This document shows positions 1 to 6,949 of a stretch of 30,243 nt of DNA, in pieces. Source of the DNA: Treponema sp. (GTDB lineage Bacteria; Spirochaetota; Spirochaetia; Treponematales; Breznakiellaceae); assembly GCA_031277045.1 (NCBI GenBank), contig JAISLX010000087.1, positions 1 through 30,243 of the forward strand, given 5' to 3'. Both the position numbers and the translations under genes were made by a program. Each line of letters starts with the position of its first letter. Position 1 is the stretch's first letter. The notes below the pieces were generated by a model. That model was given only the letters and a program-made list of their open reading frames with translations. It was not told where the DNA came from and searched no databases.

Positions 1-147
1 GAAGAGAAGGTGAAGATACTTCGGGAACTGTTGGAGGACGGCAAACCGGTGAGCCAGGTGGCGGAGAGCCACAGTATACACCCGAATCTGGTTCTGAACT
101 GGCGTCGGGAACGAAGTTCCCGCGGCAGTTATTCGAGGGAGCAGTGA
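1..147 (+). pseudogene. IS3-family transposase OrfA fragment (helix-turn-helix part)
   Basis: The reading frame enters from the left window edge and ends at TGA 145-147. It encodes 48 residues with the pattern EEKVKILRELLEDG...VAESHSIHPNLVLNWRRE, which matches the N-terminal helix-turn-helix of OrfA proteins of IS3-type insertion sequences; these bind the IS ends. After NWRR the frame becomes nonsense, while the expected continuation ([17 protein letters not shown]) is found in another frame from position 126 and runs into the TPR gene. A 17-base excess at about 109-125 explains the shift. No OrfB follows, so the element is a remnant. The family call rests on pattern recognition only. Confidence 0.7.
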
Positions 148-833
148 AGACATTCGAGGTAAGGCGGCCTGACATTGCCGGGAAGGCGGCGGAGCGGAAG
201 GCCCAGGCGCTGGAAGAAAAGCCGCGGGAGAAGGACGGGGTTATCGCCGCACTGCGCATTGACCCCAATAAAGTCGAAGCCTATTACAACCAGGGAAATG
301 CGTATGACGACAAAGGGCTGTACGACCAGGCGATTGCCGACTACACCGCCGCACTGCGCATTGACCCCGATTATGACAAAGCCTATTGCAACCGGGGCAA
401 TGCGTATGACGACAAAGGGGACTACGACCGCGCCATTGCGGACTACACCGCCGCACTGCGGATTGACCCCGATTATGCCGCCGCCTATTACAACCGGGGC
501 AGTGCGTATTACAACCAAAAGGATTACGACCACGCCATTGCGGACTACACCGCCGCCCTGCGCATTGACCCGGATCTTGCCGCCGCCTATTACAACCGGG
601 GCAATGCGTATTTCACTAAAGGGGACTACGACCGGGCCATCGCGGACTATACCGCCGCCCTGCGGCTTGACCCGGATCTTGCCGCCGCCTATTACAACCG
701 GGGCAATGCGTATTACGACAAAAAGGACTACGACCGGGCGATAGCGGACTATACCGCCGCCCTGCGGATTAATCCCAATTATTCCAACGCAAGAATATGG
801 CTTGAAAAGGCCCGGCAGGCGCGGGGGTATTAG
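144..833 (+). CDS. Tandem TPR protein with transposase-derived N-terminus
   Basis: The ORF has 229 codons from GTG 144. Residues 1 to about 36 ([25 protein letters not shown]...) read as the C-terminal part of an IS3-type OrfA and not as TPR sequence. From about residue 37 to 218 there are five near-identical 34-residue tetratricopeptide repeats of the form [31 protein letters not shown]. At DNA level this is a 102-bp tandem repeat (about 240-775) with few differences between copies, which suggests recent expansion. TPRs are protein-protein interaction scaffolds. No signal peptide is visible. There is no good ribosome binding site before the GTG, and the frame is open upstream to the window edge, so the true start is uncertain. 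The protein may be expressed from the IS promoter or may not be expressed at all. Confidence 0.7.
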   Translation: [229 protein letters not shown]

Positions 834-843
834 ACGTAAACAG

Positions 844-865
844 GCCGCCTCCGTATGGGGGCGGC
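844..865 (+). terminator. Hairpin after the TPR gene
   Basis: GCCGCCTCC and GGGGGCGGC form a 9-bp stem (one T-G pair) with a GTAT loop, 10 bases after the TPR stop. There is no T-run after it, so an intrinsic terminator role is only plausible. Confidence 0.35.
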
Positions 866-917
866 AGGGCCGCTCCCCGGAGGGCGGAAGCATAATAACT
901 AACGGTAAGGATAGAAC

Positions 918-1106
918 ATGAATCAACAGGACGCAAAAAATTTATGGGCGAAAATAATACGGTATTTAAAATCCCAATCATGCGAGATACAAACAATCAA
1001 ATTAAACGGAACCCTCGGGCTATGGTTTTTAGCGGCATTTGAAAACAATAGCATCCGCATCGACAATGCGGCAGCGCATACGCCGCAGACTCAAATATCC
1101 GCATAG
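918..1106 (+). CDS. Small hypothetical protein (62 aa)
   Basis: The ORF starts at ATG 918 with a weak purine-rich GGTAAGG about 9 bases upstream and ends TAG at 1104-1106. The product (MNQQDAKNLWAKIIRYLKS...) has no signal peptide, membrane segment or motif that I recognise. The middle segment (GLWFLAAFENNSIRIDNAAAHTPQTQIS) reads like a beta-hairpin of a soluble domain. It may be the start of a longer family member truncated at the repeat element that follows directly. No function is assigned. Confidence 0.4.
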   Translation: MNQQDAKNLWAKIIRYLKSQSCEIQTIKLNGTLGLWFLAAFENNSIRIDNAAAHTPQTQISA

Positions 1107-1162
1107 GGGTAAACTGTAAATATTGAGGCTTTTCCCAAAACCAACCGTGTTTTGGGAAAGCC
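1106..1162 (+). repeat. Leader repeat with hairpin, copy 1
   Basis: GGGGTAAACTGTA is followed by an inverted repeat GGCTTTTCCCAAAAC / GTTTTGGGAAAGCC (13-14 bp, one bulged T, loop CAACC region; hairpin 1127-1162). A shorter version of the same module (GGATAAACTGTA then GGCTTTTCCAAAACC) lies at 4733-4784, also just ahead of a gene for an exported protein. It could be a small mobile palindrome, an attenuator or a 5' UTR structure. Confidence 0.5.
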
Positions 1163-1209
1163 CGGTATAAATTGATTTGGATGAATTTCCACAAAGGGAG
1201 CGTAAACTT

Positions 1210-2421
1210 ATGTTCAGGAAAAAATTACTTGTTGGCTTTTTTTCCATCGTACTCGTATGTACAATAAACGCCGATGATTTGGCGAATCTTCTTCAGGATT
1301 TAGCCGTTCAAACAGCCTGCCTTGGTCAGTATTCTTCCGCTGAAACCGGCGCAATTGTAACTTCCCGTTATGACGATCCCCCTGATTATTACGCTCCGCC
1401 ATTGCTGGCCAATCGTTTCGCTGAAATGTCCGGGGACATGACCCGTATAACCACTTTTTACGGCATTTGTTTTGATTATGCCCAGTTTGCATGGGATGAT
1501 ATATTGGAATATCAGGAAGCCTATAATGCGGCGGGCATGAAAGATCAGCAATGGTACATAGCGGCCGCTAATGCCGGTGATCCATATACCATTATTCTCT
1601 ATGACCCTGTTTCCGAAGAAAGAGCCACTACGATCAAGAACGGGGTGTATCTCAAGGAACATTCACGCCACAAGGTTTATACACATGATGGGATATCCGG
1701 TCATGCGTGGCTTTGGGTGCAGCACAATAACGGTACCTGGTACTGGATAGATCCAACATGGACAGATAATACCGGCTATGTATGGTGGGGCATTGTCGAA
1801 AATGGCAAAGAGGTTCAGTCCTATCCTGATGCCGATTATTGCGTAGTCAGCAATTACCCCAGGCCCGGCATAACCGGCAGCGGAACCCGCAGCCCGGACT
1901 CAACCTATACGGCAGATCCCGGGCAGGGTGTTAATTTGGCGCATTTGGGCTACTACCTTGGCTATAGTAAGCCGTTTGACAACGCTTCAGAAAAATGGGG
2001 GCTTTCGTTTAGCGTGGAGGATCAATTCCCCAAAGCATTTACCCTGTTCATTCTTTCCGTTGATTGGCTGAATAACCCGCCGGGAATAAAAAAGCCCTGG
2101 ACTAACGGAAATTCCCATTACGATATACGCTATTCTGAATCATCGTTTATCTTTGGTACGGCATTGGGGTATCCTGTATTTCATGTTTTTACACTGTATG
2201 CGGGAGGCGGTTTGGGTTTTACCATGTATGAGTATAGCGGTTATTCGTATAAGTCGGGTTCGGCAAGCGCTACCCCGCCGGATGATAATTCGTTTGAGTT
2301 TGCATGGAAAGTTAATGCCGGATTGCGGTTCCAGTTCAGCAGTTTCTTTATTAAAGCTGATGCGTCTTATGGAACAATAATGGGCCCATCTTTCGGCATC
2401 GGAGCCGGAATATTTCTGTAA
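1210..2421 (+). CDS. Secreted transglutaminase-like protein with C-terminal beta-barrel
   Basis: I chose ATG 1210 and not the in-frame ATG 1177, because AGGGAG sits 9 bases upstream and the product then begins with a typical signal peptide (MFRKKLLVGFFSIVLVCTINA). The protein has 403 residues. Residues about 55-220 look like a papain-fold transglutaminase-like domain: Cys87 in YGICFDYAQFAWD, His165 in GHAWLWVQ and Asp181 in WYWIDPTW give the Cys-His-Asp order of the triad. Residues about 245-403 alternate aromatic and small residues, are glycine-rich and end in IFL, as in a small outer-membrane barrel. The inferred location is the outer membrane with a periplasmic enzyme domain acting on peptides or peptidoglycan stems. 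It heads a run of exported proteins. The substrate is unknown. Confidence 0.65.
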   Translation: MFRKKLLVGFFSIVLVCTINADDLANLLQDLAVQTACLGQYSSAETGAIVTSRYDDPPDYYAPPLLANRFAEMSGDMTRITTFYGICFDYAQFAWDDILEYQEAYNAAGMKDQQWYIAAANAGDPYTIILYDPVSEERATTIKNGVYLKEHSRHKVYTHDGISGHAWLWVQHNNGTWYWIDPTWTDNTGYVWWGIVENGKEVQSYPDADYCVVSNYPRPGITGSGTRSPDSTYTADPGQGVNLAHLGYYLGYSKPFDNASEKWGLSFSVEDQFPKAFTLFILSVDWLNNPPGIKKPWTNGNSHYDIRYSESSFIFGTALGYPVFHVFTLYAGGGLGFTMYEYSGYSYKSGSASATPPDDNSFEFAWKVNAGLRFQFSSFFIKADASYGTIMGPSFGIGAGIFL

Positions 2422-2511
2422 AAGGGATTTGCCTTGTTCGATACCCCCGGTTGGTTACCTGCCAGCCGTATTAGACGTGGAGGCGTATATGTACTATTTT
2501 GGAGGGCAAAC

Positions 2512-2853
2512 GTGAAAAAGATTACTGTATCTATTCTTTTACTGGTTGTTTCATCTGCTGTATGGCCATTTGATTTTAATAATTGTTTTTTTGAGGATGT
2601 ACAGCATTTTGAATGGGTAAGCCAAGAGGCGTGGGTTGAACTTTATGAAACGTTAGACAAGGATTATGATATAGGGCCTCCGCCCAGGTCACTTGTTGTG
2701 TTAAGCAGAACGAAGATAAATTCGTTACAGAGCGATCAGATAGTTGCTTTATACCGGATAGATTTTACGGATGGCGATAGCCATGTTTATCGAATATTTA
2801 TCTGGTATGACGCAGGCGGGAGTGAATATTCCATTGGTTTCGAGGTGGAATGA
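2512..2853 (+). CDS. Small exported hypothetical protein (113 aa)
   Basis: GTG 2512 is preferred over the longer frame starting at 2434, because GGAGGG lies 6 bases upstream and the product then begins with Lys-Lys and a hydrophobic signal peptide (KKITVSILLLVVSSAVWPF). The mature part of about 95 residues is acidic and rich in aromatic residues (VALYRIDFTDGDSHVYRIFIWYDAGGSEYSIGFEVE), which suggests a small beta-sheet protein. No known family is recognised. It lies between two barrel-type genes on the same strand, so it is probably an envelope component of the same cluster. Confidence 0.6.
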   Translation: MKKITVSILLLVVSSAVWPFDFNNCFFEDVQHFEWVSQEAWVELYETLDKDYDIGPPPRSLVVLSRTKINSLQSDQIVALYRIDFTDGDSHVYRIFIWYDAGGSEYSIGFEVE

Positions 2854-2900
2854 AATTTATTCCGGACATGGAAAATATATTTTGAACACAGGAGGGAACG

Positions 2901-3578
2901 ATGAAAAAGAAATTGGTTTTGGTTTTTGCGCTGGCTGTTTCGGTGAGCGGTTTCTTACCGGCCTTTGGCCTTTATATGGAAGGCGGATGGGGCTTTTATA
3001 ATGATGCGAATATCGGACTTGGTTTTGTTGCGACATCAAAGGGGACATATTTTGGCATTGGAACCGGTATGATATTTGGAGATGAGGATTCCGGCTGGAA
3101 AATTTCATTGGGAGTGAACATTGACTTTTTGATGAATCCCGAGACTACTTTTGTCCGCGGCGAGGAACATTACCAGGTTCAAAATATAGCCGATGGCGCG
3201 AGCTTACGGGTTATGCCGTATCTGGAAATATCCAAAAGTGTATATGATTGGCTCTATGCGGGTTTCGGATTAGGGTATGGATACAATAATAGCTATTTTG
3301 GGATGCGCCCGCAGTTGTATGATACAGAATATACCCATTACAAACTATCAAATAATTCATGGACACCGGTCTTGTTTTTACGGGTCTATCCCGGCGGCGG
3401 GGCACTTTATATATCACTAAATTATGAAGTTGATATGGTCGTAAACGGTAAATTAACAAGGATAGCAGGAGATCCTTTGGCGGATATGGCAAAAATTGAC
3501 GGGGCAAACGATATACAGGGAGCCCATCACAGGGGAAGGCTGGTAGTCGGCTGGCTAATGCCTTTTGATTGGGATTAA
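2901..3578 (+). CDS. Outer-membrane beta-barrel-like protein
   Basis: ATG 2901 follows GGAGGG at ideal spacing. The 225-residue product has a signal peptide (MKKKLVLVFALAVSVSGFLPAFG). Repeated strands such as GGWGFYNDANIGLGFVA, YFGIGTGMIFG, WLYAGFGLGYGYNNSYFG and ALYISLNYEVDMVV are typical of small (8-strand) outer-membrane barrels. The last residues (GWLMPFDWD) are not a classic terminal Phe. The stop overlaps the start of the next gene by one base (TAATG), so the two are translationally linked. The specific function is unknown. Confidence 0.6.
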   Translation: MKKKLVLVFALAVSVSGFLPAFGLYMEGGWGFYNDANIGLGFVATSKGTYFGIGTGMIFGDEDSGWKISLGVNIDFLMNPETTFVRGEEHYQVQNIADGASLRVMPYLEISKSVYDWLYAGFGLGYGYNNSYFGMRPQLYDTEYTHYKLSNNSWTPVLFLRVYPGGGALYISLNYEVDMVVNGKLTRIAGDPLADMAKIDGANDIQGAHHRGRLVVGWLMPFDWD

Positions 3579-4096
3579 TGATGAAATACCGTATAGCTGT
3601 GTTTTTTGCGGCCTTTGTGTTTTTTGCGCTGCCGCTCCATGCATCGGGTAACACGGATACCGGACGGTATTCCCTGGAGGATGCAGTCCAAGCCGCCGCC
3701 ATAGACATTTCCGGTAGAATAACTAATGGAACCATCGCTGTAGTAAAAATTTTCACGTCAAGCGATAATTTAAGCCTGCAGGCAATAAGATGGCTGGAAA
3801 ACGGATTGGTGGAAAGCGGAAAATTAACCATTATTTCACGGCAGCAGATAAACGCCGTTTTGAATGAACAGGAATTCGGCCTGTCAGGATATGTTGACGA
3901 TGAATCGGCCCGGAGGATAGGACATATAGTGGGCGCCGAATATGTTTTATCCGGAGAGATAATAATTGTTAATGGAATGTCTATTCTAAACATTCAGGTT
4001 ATAGAAACGGAAACGGCGATGCTGGTATATTCAAACAGTTTTCAGATTAAAGACAAACAGGAAGATGCAGCAAGAAATAAGCAGTATCGTTTTTAA
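3578..4096 (+). CDS. CsgG/LpoB-like exported protein
   Basis: The start ATG 3578 overlaps the preceding stop, and a second ATG follows at once. The 172-residue product has a signal peptide (MMKYRIAVFFAAFVFFALPLHA). The body fits the fold shared by CsgG and penicillin-binding-protein activators: IAVVKIFTSSDNLS, ENGLVESGKLTIISRQQINAVLNEQEF, SGYVDDESARRIGHIVGAEYVLSGEI. In these families the domain sits in the periplasm or at the outer membrane and mediates assembly. No lipobox cysteine is visible, so it is probably soluble or associated with the barrel encoded just upstream. A variable polar C-terminus (KDKQEDAARNKQYRF) ends it. Confidence 0.65.
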   Translation: MMKYRIAVFFAAFVFFALPLHASGNTDTGRYSLEDAVQAAAIDISGRITNGTIAVVKIFTSSDNLSLQAIRWLENGLVESGKLTIISRQQINAVLNEQEFGLSGYVDDESARRIGHIVGAEYVLSGEIIIVNGMSILNIQVIETETAMLVYSNSFQIKDKQEDAARNKQYRF

Positions 4097-4104
4097 AAGA
4101 ATAC

Positions 4105-4194
4105 AGGTACGGCGCAGCGGCTTTGCTGCCGCGGACTGTTTATGCGCTCCGGCAGGTTCGCGGCAGCAGGGACGTTATGCGGCATAACTCCCTG
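4105..4194 (+). repeat. Degenerate attC-like remnant with R-box palindrome
   Basis: GCGGCTTTGCTGCCGCGGACTGTTTATG (about 4117-4145) resembles the reverse complement of the right end of the diverged array repeat at 27281-27477. It is followed by GTTATGC-G-GCATAAC (4174-4188) inside a longer palindrome: CAGGGA(C)GTTATGC versus GCATAACTCCCTG (4167-4194). The same R-box heptamers bound the cassettes at 27471-30238. It could be a scar of a cassette site far from the array. Confidence 0.35.
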
Positions 4195-4223
4195 AAATGT
4201 CGGAGAGGAAATTTAGTATACTT

Positions 4224-4313
4224 GCCGGGTTCATACACCGGTCCGAGAATCGGGGGGCAACATTTTCTGTGGTTGTAAATTTTCAGGAGCAAGATCCGGG
4301 GCATGAACCCGGC
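4224..4313 (+). other. Structured inverted repeat upstream of a promoter
   Basis: GCCGGGTTCAT (4224-4234) and ATGAACCCGGC (4303-4313) are perfect 11-bp inverted arms 68 bases apart. Inside them a second CCGG/CCGG pairing and a hairpin CCGA-GAA-TCGG (4243-4253) are possible. The whole could fold as a roughly 90-nt branched RNA or be a small palindromic element. No coding potential is seen here. It lies 28 bases before the -35 box at 4342. Confidence 0.4.
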
Positions 4314-4341
4314 CCTCCAATAAAAAGCCGGTGAAAAACAC

Positions 4342-4370
4342 TTGACAAAGATTTTTAGACAGGGTAGGAT
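4342..4370 (+). promoter_or_regulatory. Strong sigma-70-type promoter
   Basis: TTGACA (4342-4347), 17 bases, TAGGAT (4365-4370). The expected start of transcription is about 4377, only a few bases before ATG 4380, so the first small ORF would be read from a nearly leaderless mRNA. Confidence 0.65.
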
Positions 4371-4379
4371 ATCAAAAGT

Positions 4380-4466
4380 ATGGGGATATACCGCTTTGAA
4401 CTAACCGGTGATAAATTGGCCGAACTTGAAAAAATAGTGGAACAAACAGGGAGAAAATCAGAATGA
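4380..4466 (+). CDS. Possible 28-aa leader ORF
   Basis: ATG 4380 opens a 28-codon frame (MGIYRFELTGDKLAELEKIVEQTGRKSE) that ends at TGA 4464-4466 and overlaps the next start by four bases (ATGA). No ribosome binding site fits between the predicted transcription start and this ATG. It would need leaderless translation. The amphipathic helix (DKLAELEKIVEQTG) and the coupling to the next gene make it plausible, but it may be chance. Confidence 0.35.
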   Translation: MGIYRFELTGDKLAELEKIVEQTGRKSE

Positions 4467-4657
4467 CAACAAACCAAAGAATTCGGGCGCATGCTTTGCA
4501 GGCCGCTGTACATACAATCGCCTTGTTCCCAAAGAAATATCTGGACGAAATACAAAAACAGAATCAAAGCGCCAAACCTCATGCTGATGTATATGTAGCC
4601 GCAGTTACCGCTATTGCCCATAAATATGCGGATTATATCAGCGAAGGTTCAGTCTGA
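4463..4657 (+). CDS. Small hypothetical helical protein (64 aa)
   Basis: ATG 4463 has AGGGAG 9 bases upstream and overlaps the preceding 28-codon ORF. The product (MTTNQRIRAHALQAAVHTIALFPKKYLDEIQ...) is predicted to be mostly helical and contains no membrane segment or known motif. It is the first well-initiated gene behind the promoter at 4342. No function is assigned. Confidence 0.5.
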   Translation: MTTNQRIRAHALQAAVHTIALFPKKYLDEIQKQNQSAKPHADVYVAAVTAIAHKYADYISEGSV

Positions 4658-4732
4658 ATATGGACAAGGCATTTTTGTTGTATGTGAAACTTTTTGGGGG
4701 TAAAGAATGTTTTACCGGTTTGTTAATTCCGG

Positions 4733-4784
4733 ACGGGATAAACTGTAGGGCTTTTCCAAAACCGTGCTGGTTTTGAATTTTTTT
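4733..4784 (+). terminator. Leader repeat copy 2 with terminator-like hairpin
   Basis: GGGATAAACTGTA and GGCTTTTCCAAAACC repeat the module found at 1106-1162. Here CAAAACC-GTGCT-GGTTTTG (4757-4775) is followed by AATTTTTTT, the form of an intrinsic terminator. It ends only about 13 bases before the lipoprotein start at 4798 and just ahead of its AGGAGAG ribosome binding site. It could end transcription of the preceding gene, or attenuate read-through into the lipoprotein. Confidence 0.5.
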
Positions 4785-4797
4785 ATAGGAGAGAACG

Positions 4798-5520
4798 ATG
4801 GAAACAAAAGATGTGGTTCGGATGGCGGGGTTTTTTTGCGTGATTGCGGCGCTGGCAGCCTGCGCCGGTTCTTCGGCAAGGAAAGATGCCCCCGCCGGTA
4901 CTATCGAGGGGACCGGCGCTGCGGCGCCCGGAGTCGCGGCCGGCATTGAGCGGGTCCGCGTGGACTACCAGGGCGCGGTAACGGGTGCGGAAATCCCCGC
5001 ATGGGTGCAGGCGGCGATTGACTTTGACACGGATTCCCTGCAGAGGCTGCCCGGTTTTGAGGGGAAGATCGCCGTTGTTGACTACGGGACCGGGCAGAAC
5101 CTGGAGCTTGTGCGTTCCCTGGTGAACAATTTCAATATCCAGGCTTCTGTGGCCCGGCGGATCAGCAACTACGTGGAGGCCAATTTCGGCGGGGAGCAGC
5201 TGGGCGACAAGAACACCGCGGAAAACAGAAGTTTTGTGGAAGAGGTGGTCGCCACGTTTTCGCGGGTAACGATCAGCGGTCTGGCAAGAGAAAAGGAATA
5301 CTGGGTCAAACTCCGCACGATTGACCGCGCCAAGAAAACCGAAAGCGAACAGTATTACTACTACGTGCTATATTCTATCCCCGAACAGCTTTTGAACGAG
5401 CAGATAGCCCGCGCGATGGGCAATGTCTCCGCCAAAACCCGGGACCAGGAGGAGATTCGCGCCAGCGTGGAAGACGCGATGAAACGGGCGGCCTACAACA
5501 GCGTCGAGGAAGGCATCTGA
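4798..5520 (+). CDS. Lipoprotein of unknown function
   Basis: ATG 4798 follows AGGAGAG. The 240-residue product has a lipoprotein signal with lipobox LAAC (Cys22 predicted lipidated), then a low-complexity Ala/Gly linker to about residue 50. The conserved-looking body starts at VRVDYQGAVTGAEIPAWVQAAIDFD and includes GKIAVVDYGTGQNLELVRSLVNNFNIQASVARRISNYVEANFG. It resembles periplasmic lipoproteins of spirochaetes in which an N-terminal 'G...IPAWV' segment precedes an alpha/beta domain. The C-terminal part (residues about 200-240) is strongly helical and charged. It is anchored to a membrane facing the periplasm. The exact role is unknown. Confidence 0.7.
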   Translation: METKDVVRMAGFFCVIAALAACAGSSARKDAPAGTIEGTGAAAPGVAAGIERVRVDYQGAVTGAEIPAWVQAAIDFDTDSLQRLPGFEGKIAVVDYGTGQNLELVRSLVNNFNIQASVARRISNYVEANFGGEQLGDKNTAENRSFVEEVVATFSRVTISGLAREKEYWVKLRTIDRAKKTESEQYYYYVLYSIPEQLLNEQIARAMGNVSAKTRDQEEIRASVEDAMKRAAYNSVEEGI

Positions 5521-5529
5521 CGGCAATCC

Positions 5530-5552
5530 GGCCCCCCGGTTACCGGGGGGCC
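5530..5552. terminator. GC-rich hairpin between convergent genes
   Basis: GGCCCCCCGG-TTA-CCGGGGGGCC is a perfect 10-bp stem nine bases after the lipoprotein stop. It lies between that gene and the convergent NYN gene. There is no T-run, so it is a candidate bidirectional end point only. Confidence 0.5.
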
Positions 5553-5577
5553 GGGGGGCCGGCGCCGCGGTAAGCCG

Positions 5578-6534
5578 CTATTCGGCCAGGAATACTTTTG
5601 TTGCCCGGAAACGGGGAGCCGCCGCGATCCTGGACTGTTCCTCGTCTTCTTCCTGGTAGAATTTAACCTTCATTCCCGGTCTTAGATCGTTAAAATCGGC
5701 GTTTTCCACGGTACTGAAATGAAAAAAAATGTTATTACGGCTTCTGTCTTCAATAAAGCCGTAGCCGTCTTTTAAATTAAGTATTGTTGAATAACGGACA
5801 TCCTCGCCGCCTGTGTTCTGTTGTGCGGTATTCGTCTCATTGTTTTGTTTATTGTTCACGATATCATTGACGGAGACAATATGTTCCCGGTCCATGACAA
5901 ACAGGTTTCTGACAGATTCATCAAGGGGGTTTTCCTCGATAACCTGCGACATGTCAATCGGTTCGTATACCTCTTCCAGCAGCGCCTGCGAGGTGCGGGT
6001 ACTTTCCAGTTTTCCGCTTTCGCTGTAATAGTCAAAATTCCAGCCGATAAGCATTACGTGGGTCCCCAGAGTGTTCAGCTTGCGGACCAGGGGAACATAG
6101 TCCCCGTCGCAGACTACCAGCGCGATAATGTCAAAGTGCTTGTACATGGTCATTTCGTAGGCTTCCAGCGCCAGCCACACATCAATACCTTTTTCCTGCA
6201 GGGTATTGTTGGGTCCGTTCCGCAGGGGCAGGTAATGGGTGATAATATTTTCCCGCATTAAAATATCCTCAAATATTCGTTCGCTTTGTACTTTTTCCCC
6301 CATTTCCCTGGCGGAGGAGCGGCCCTTAAAATAATGTGCGTCCACAATTTGGCACTGCTCAAATTTAGTCTCGCATATTTTGGCCGCCTTGTTCCTGATA
6401 AATTTGTGCAGGCCGGAAATACTTATTCGCGCTTTTCTGGGATGTTCGTATTTGTAGTAGTTGCTTACTTTGTAAAAATAGTACCCGTCATAAAAAATGC
6501 CAATTCGAACCAGACTGGTTAATGTGTTATTCAT
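5578..6534 (-). CDS. NYN-domain ribonuclease fused to a cold-shock domain
   Basis: The start is ATG 6534 with AGAGGTAAT immediately upstream; the longer frame to 6597 lacks a ribosome binding site. The product has 318 residues. Residues about 8-190 are an NYN (LabA/PIN-like) domain with acidic residues in the expected places: Asp16 (GIFYDGYYF), Asp118 (KGIDVWLALEAYEM) and Asp143/Asp145 (VVCDGDYVPLVRKL). These bind metal in this RNase fold. Residues about 248-313 are a cold-shock/OB domain with RNP-like strands GYGFIED and IFFHFS. A polar Asn/Gln-rich linker (about 225-245) joins them. The cold-shock domain would deliver the nuclease to single-stranded RNA or DNA. The targets are unknown. It is transcribed alone, convergent with the lipoprotein. 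Confidence 0.8.
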   Translation of the reverse strand: MNNTLTSLVRIGIFYDGYYFYKVSNYYKYEHPRKARISISGLHKFIRNKAAKICETKFEQCQIVDAHYFKGRSSAREMGEKVQSERIFEDILMRENIITHYLPLRNGPNNTLQEKGIDVWLALEAYEMTMYKHFDIIALVVCDGDYVPLVRKLNTLGTHVMLIGWNFDYYSESGKLESTRTSQALLEEVYEPIDMSQVIEENPLDESVRNLFVMDREHIVSVNDIVNNKQNNETNTAQQNTGGEDVRYSTILNLKDGYGFIEDRSRNNIFFHFSTVENADFNDLRPGMKVKFYQEEDEEQSRIAAAPRFRATKVFLAE

Positions 6535-6774
6535 ATTACCTCTAATTATATCAGAAAACCGCCGGTTCGCAAGGCGGGCGGGTGGTAAATTATCCACATT
6601 CCGCGCCGCGCGCGGGAAAAACGGAATTGAACGCGGATCCGGACGCCCCGCGCCGTTAAAACTCCCCGTTTTCCCGCCCGCCGGGGTATCACGCTGTATA
6701 CGCGGCGGCTTCGGCCGGTCTCTTGCGCAAAGCCATGATGTTTGGTAATTTGTCCTGAAAGGGACTTTGCGCCC

Positions 6775-6847
<73 letters not shown>

Positions 6848-6949
6848 AAAGTAATTTTTAACCGGGTTGTACATAAGCGTGCGAAAAGTTATCGTGTGCC
6901 GGACGCTAATTGGAGTTTCGTACGGGCCGTTACGTTACATGAGAGGTCT

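Noticed and set aside
834..917. attC-like site after the TPR gene (GTAAACAG and GCATAATAAC present)
   Set aside because: The boxes are isolated, not arranged as R-L-L-R, and the intervening hairpin is better explained as a simple stem.
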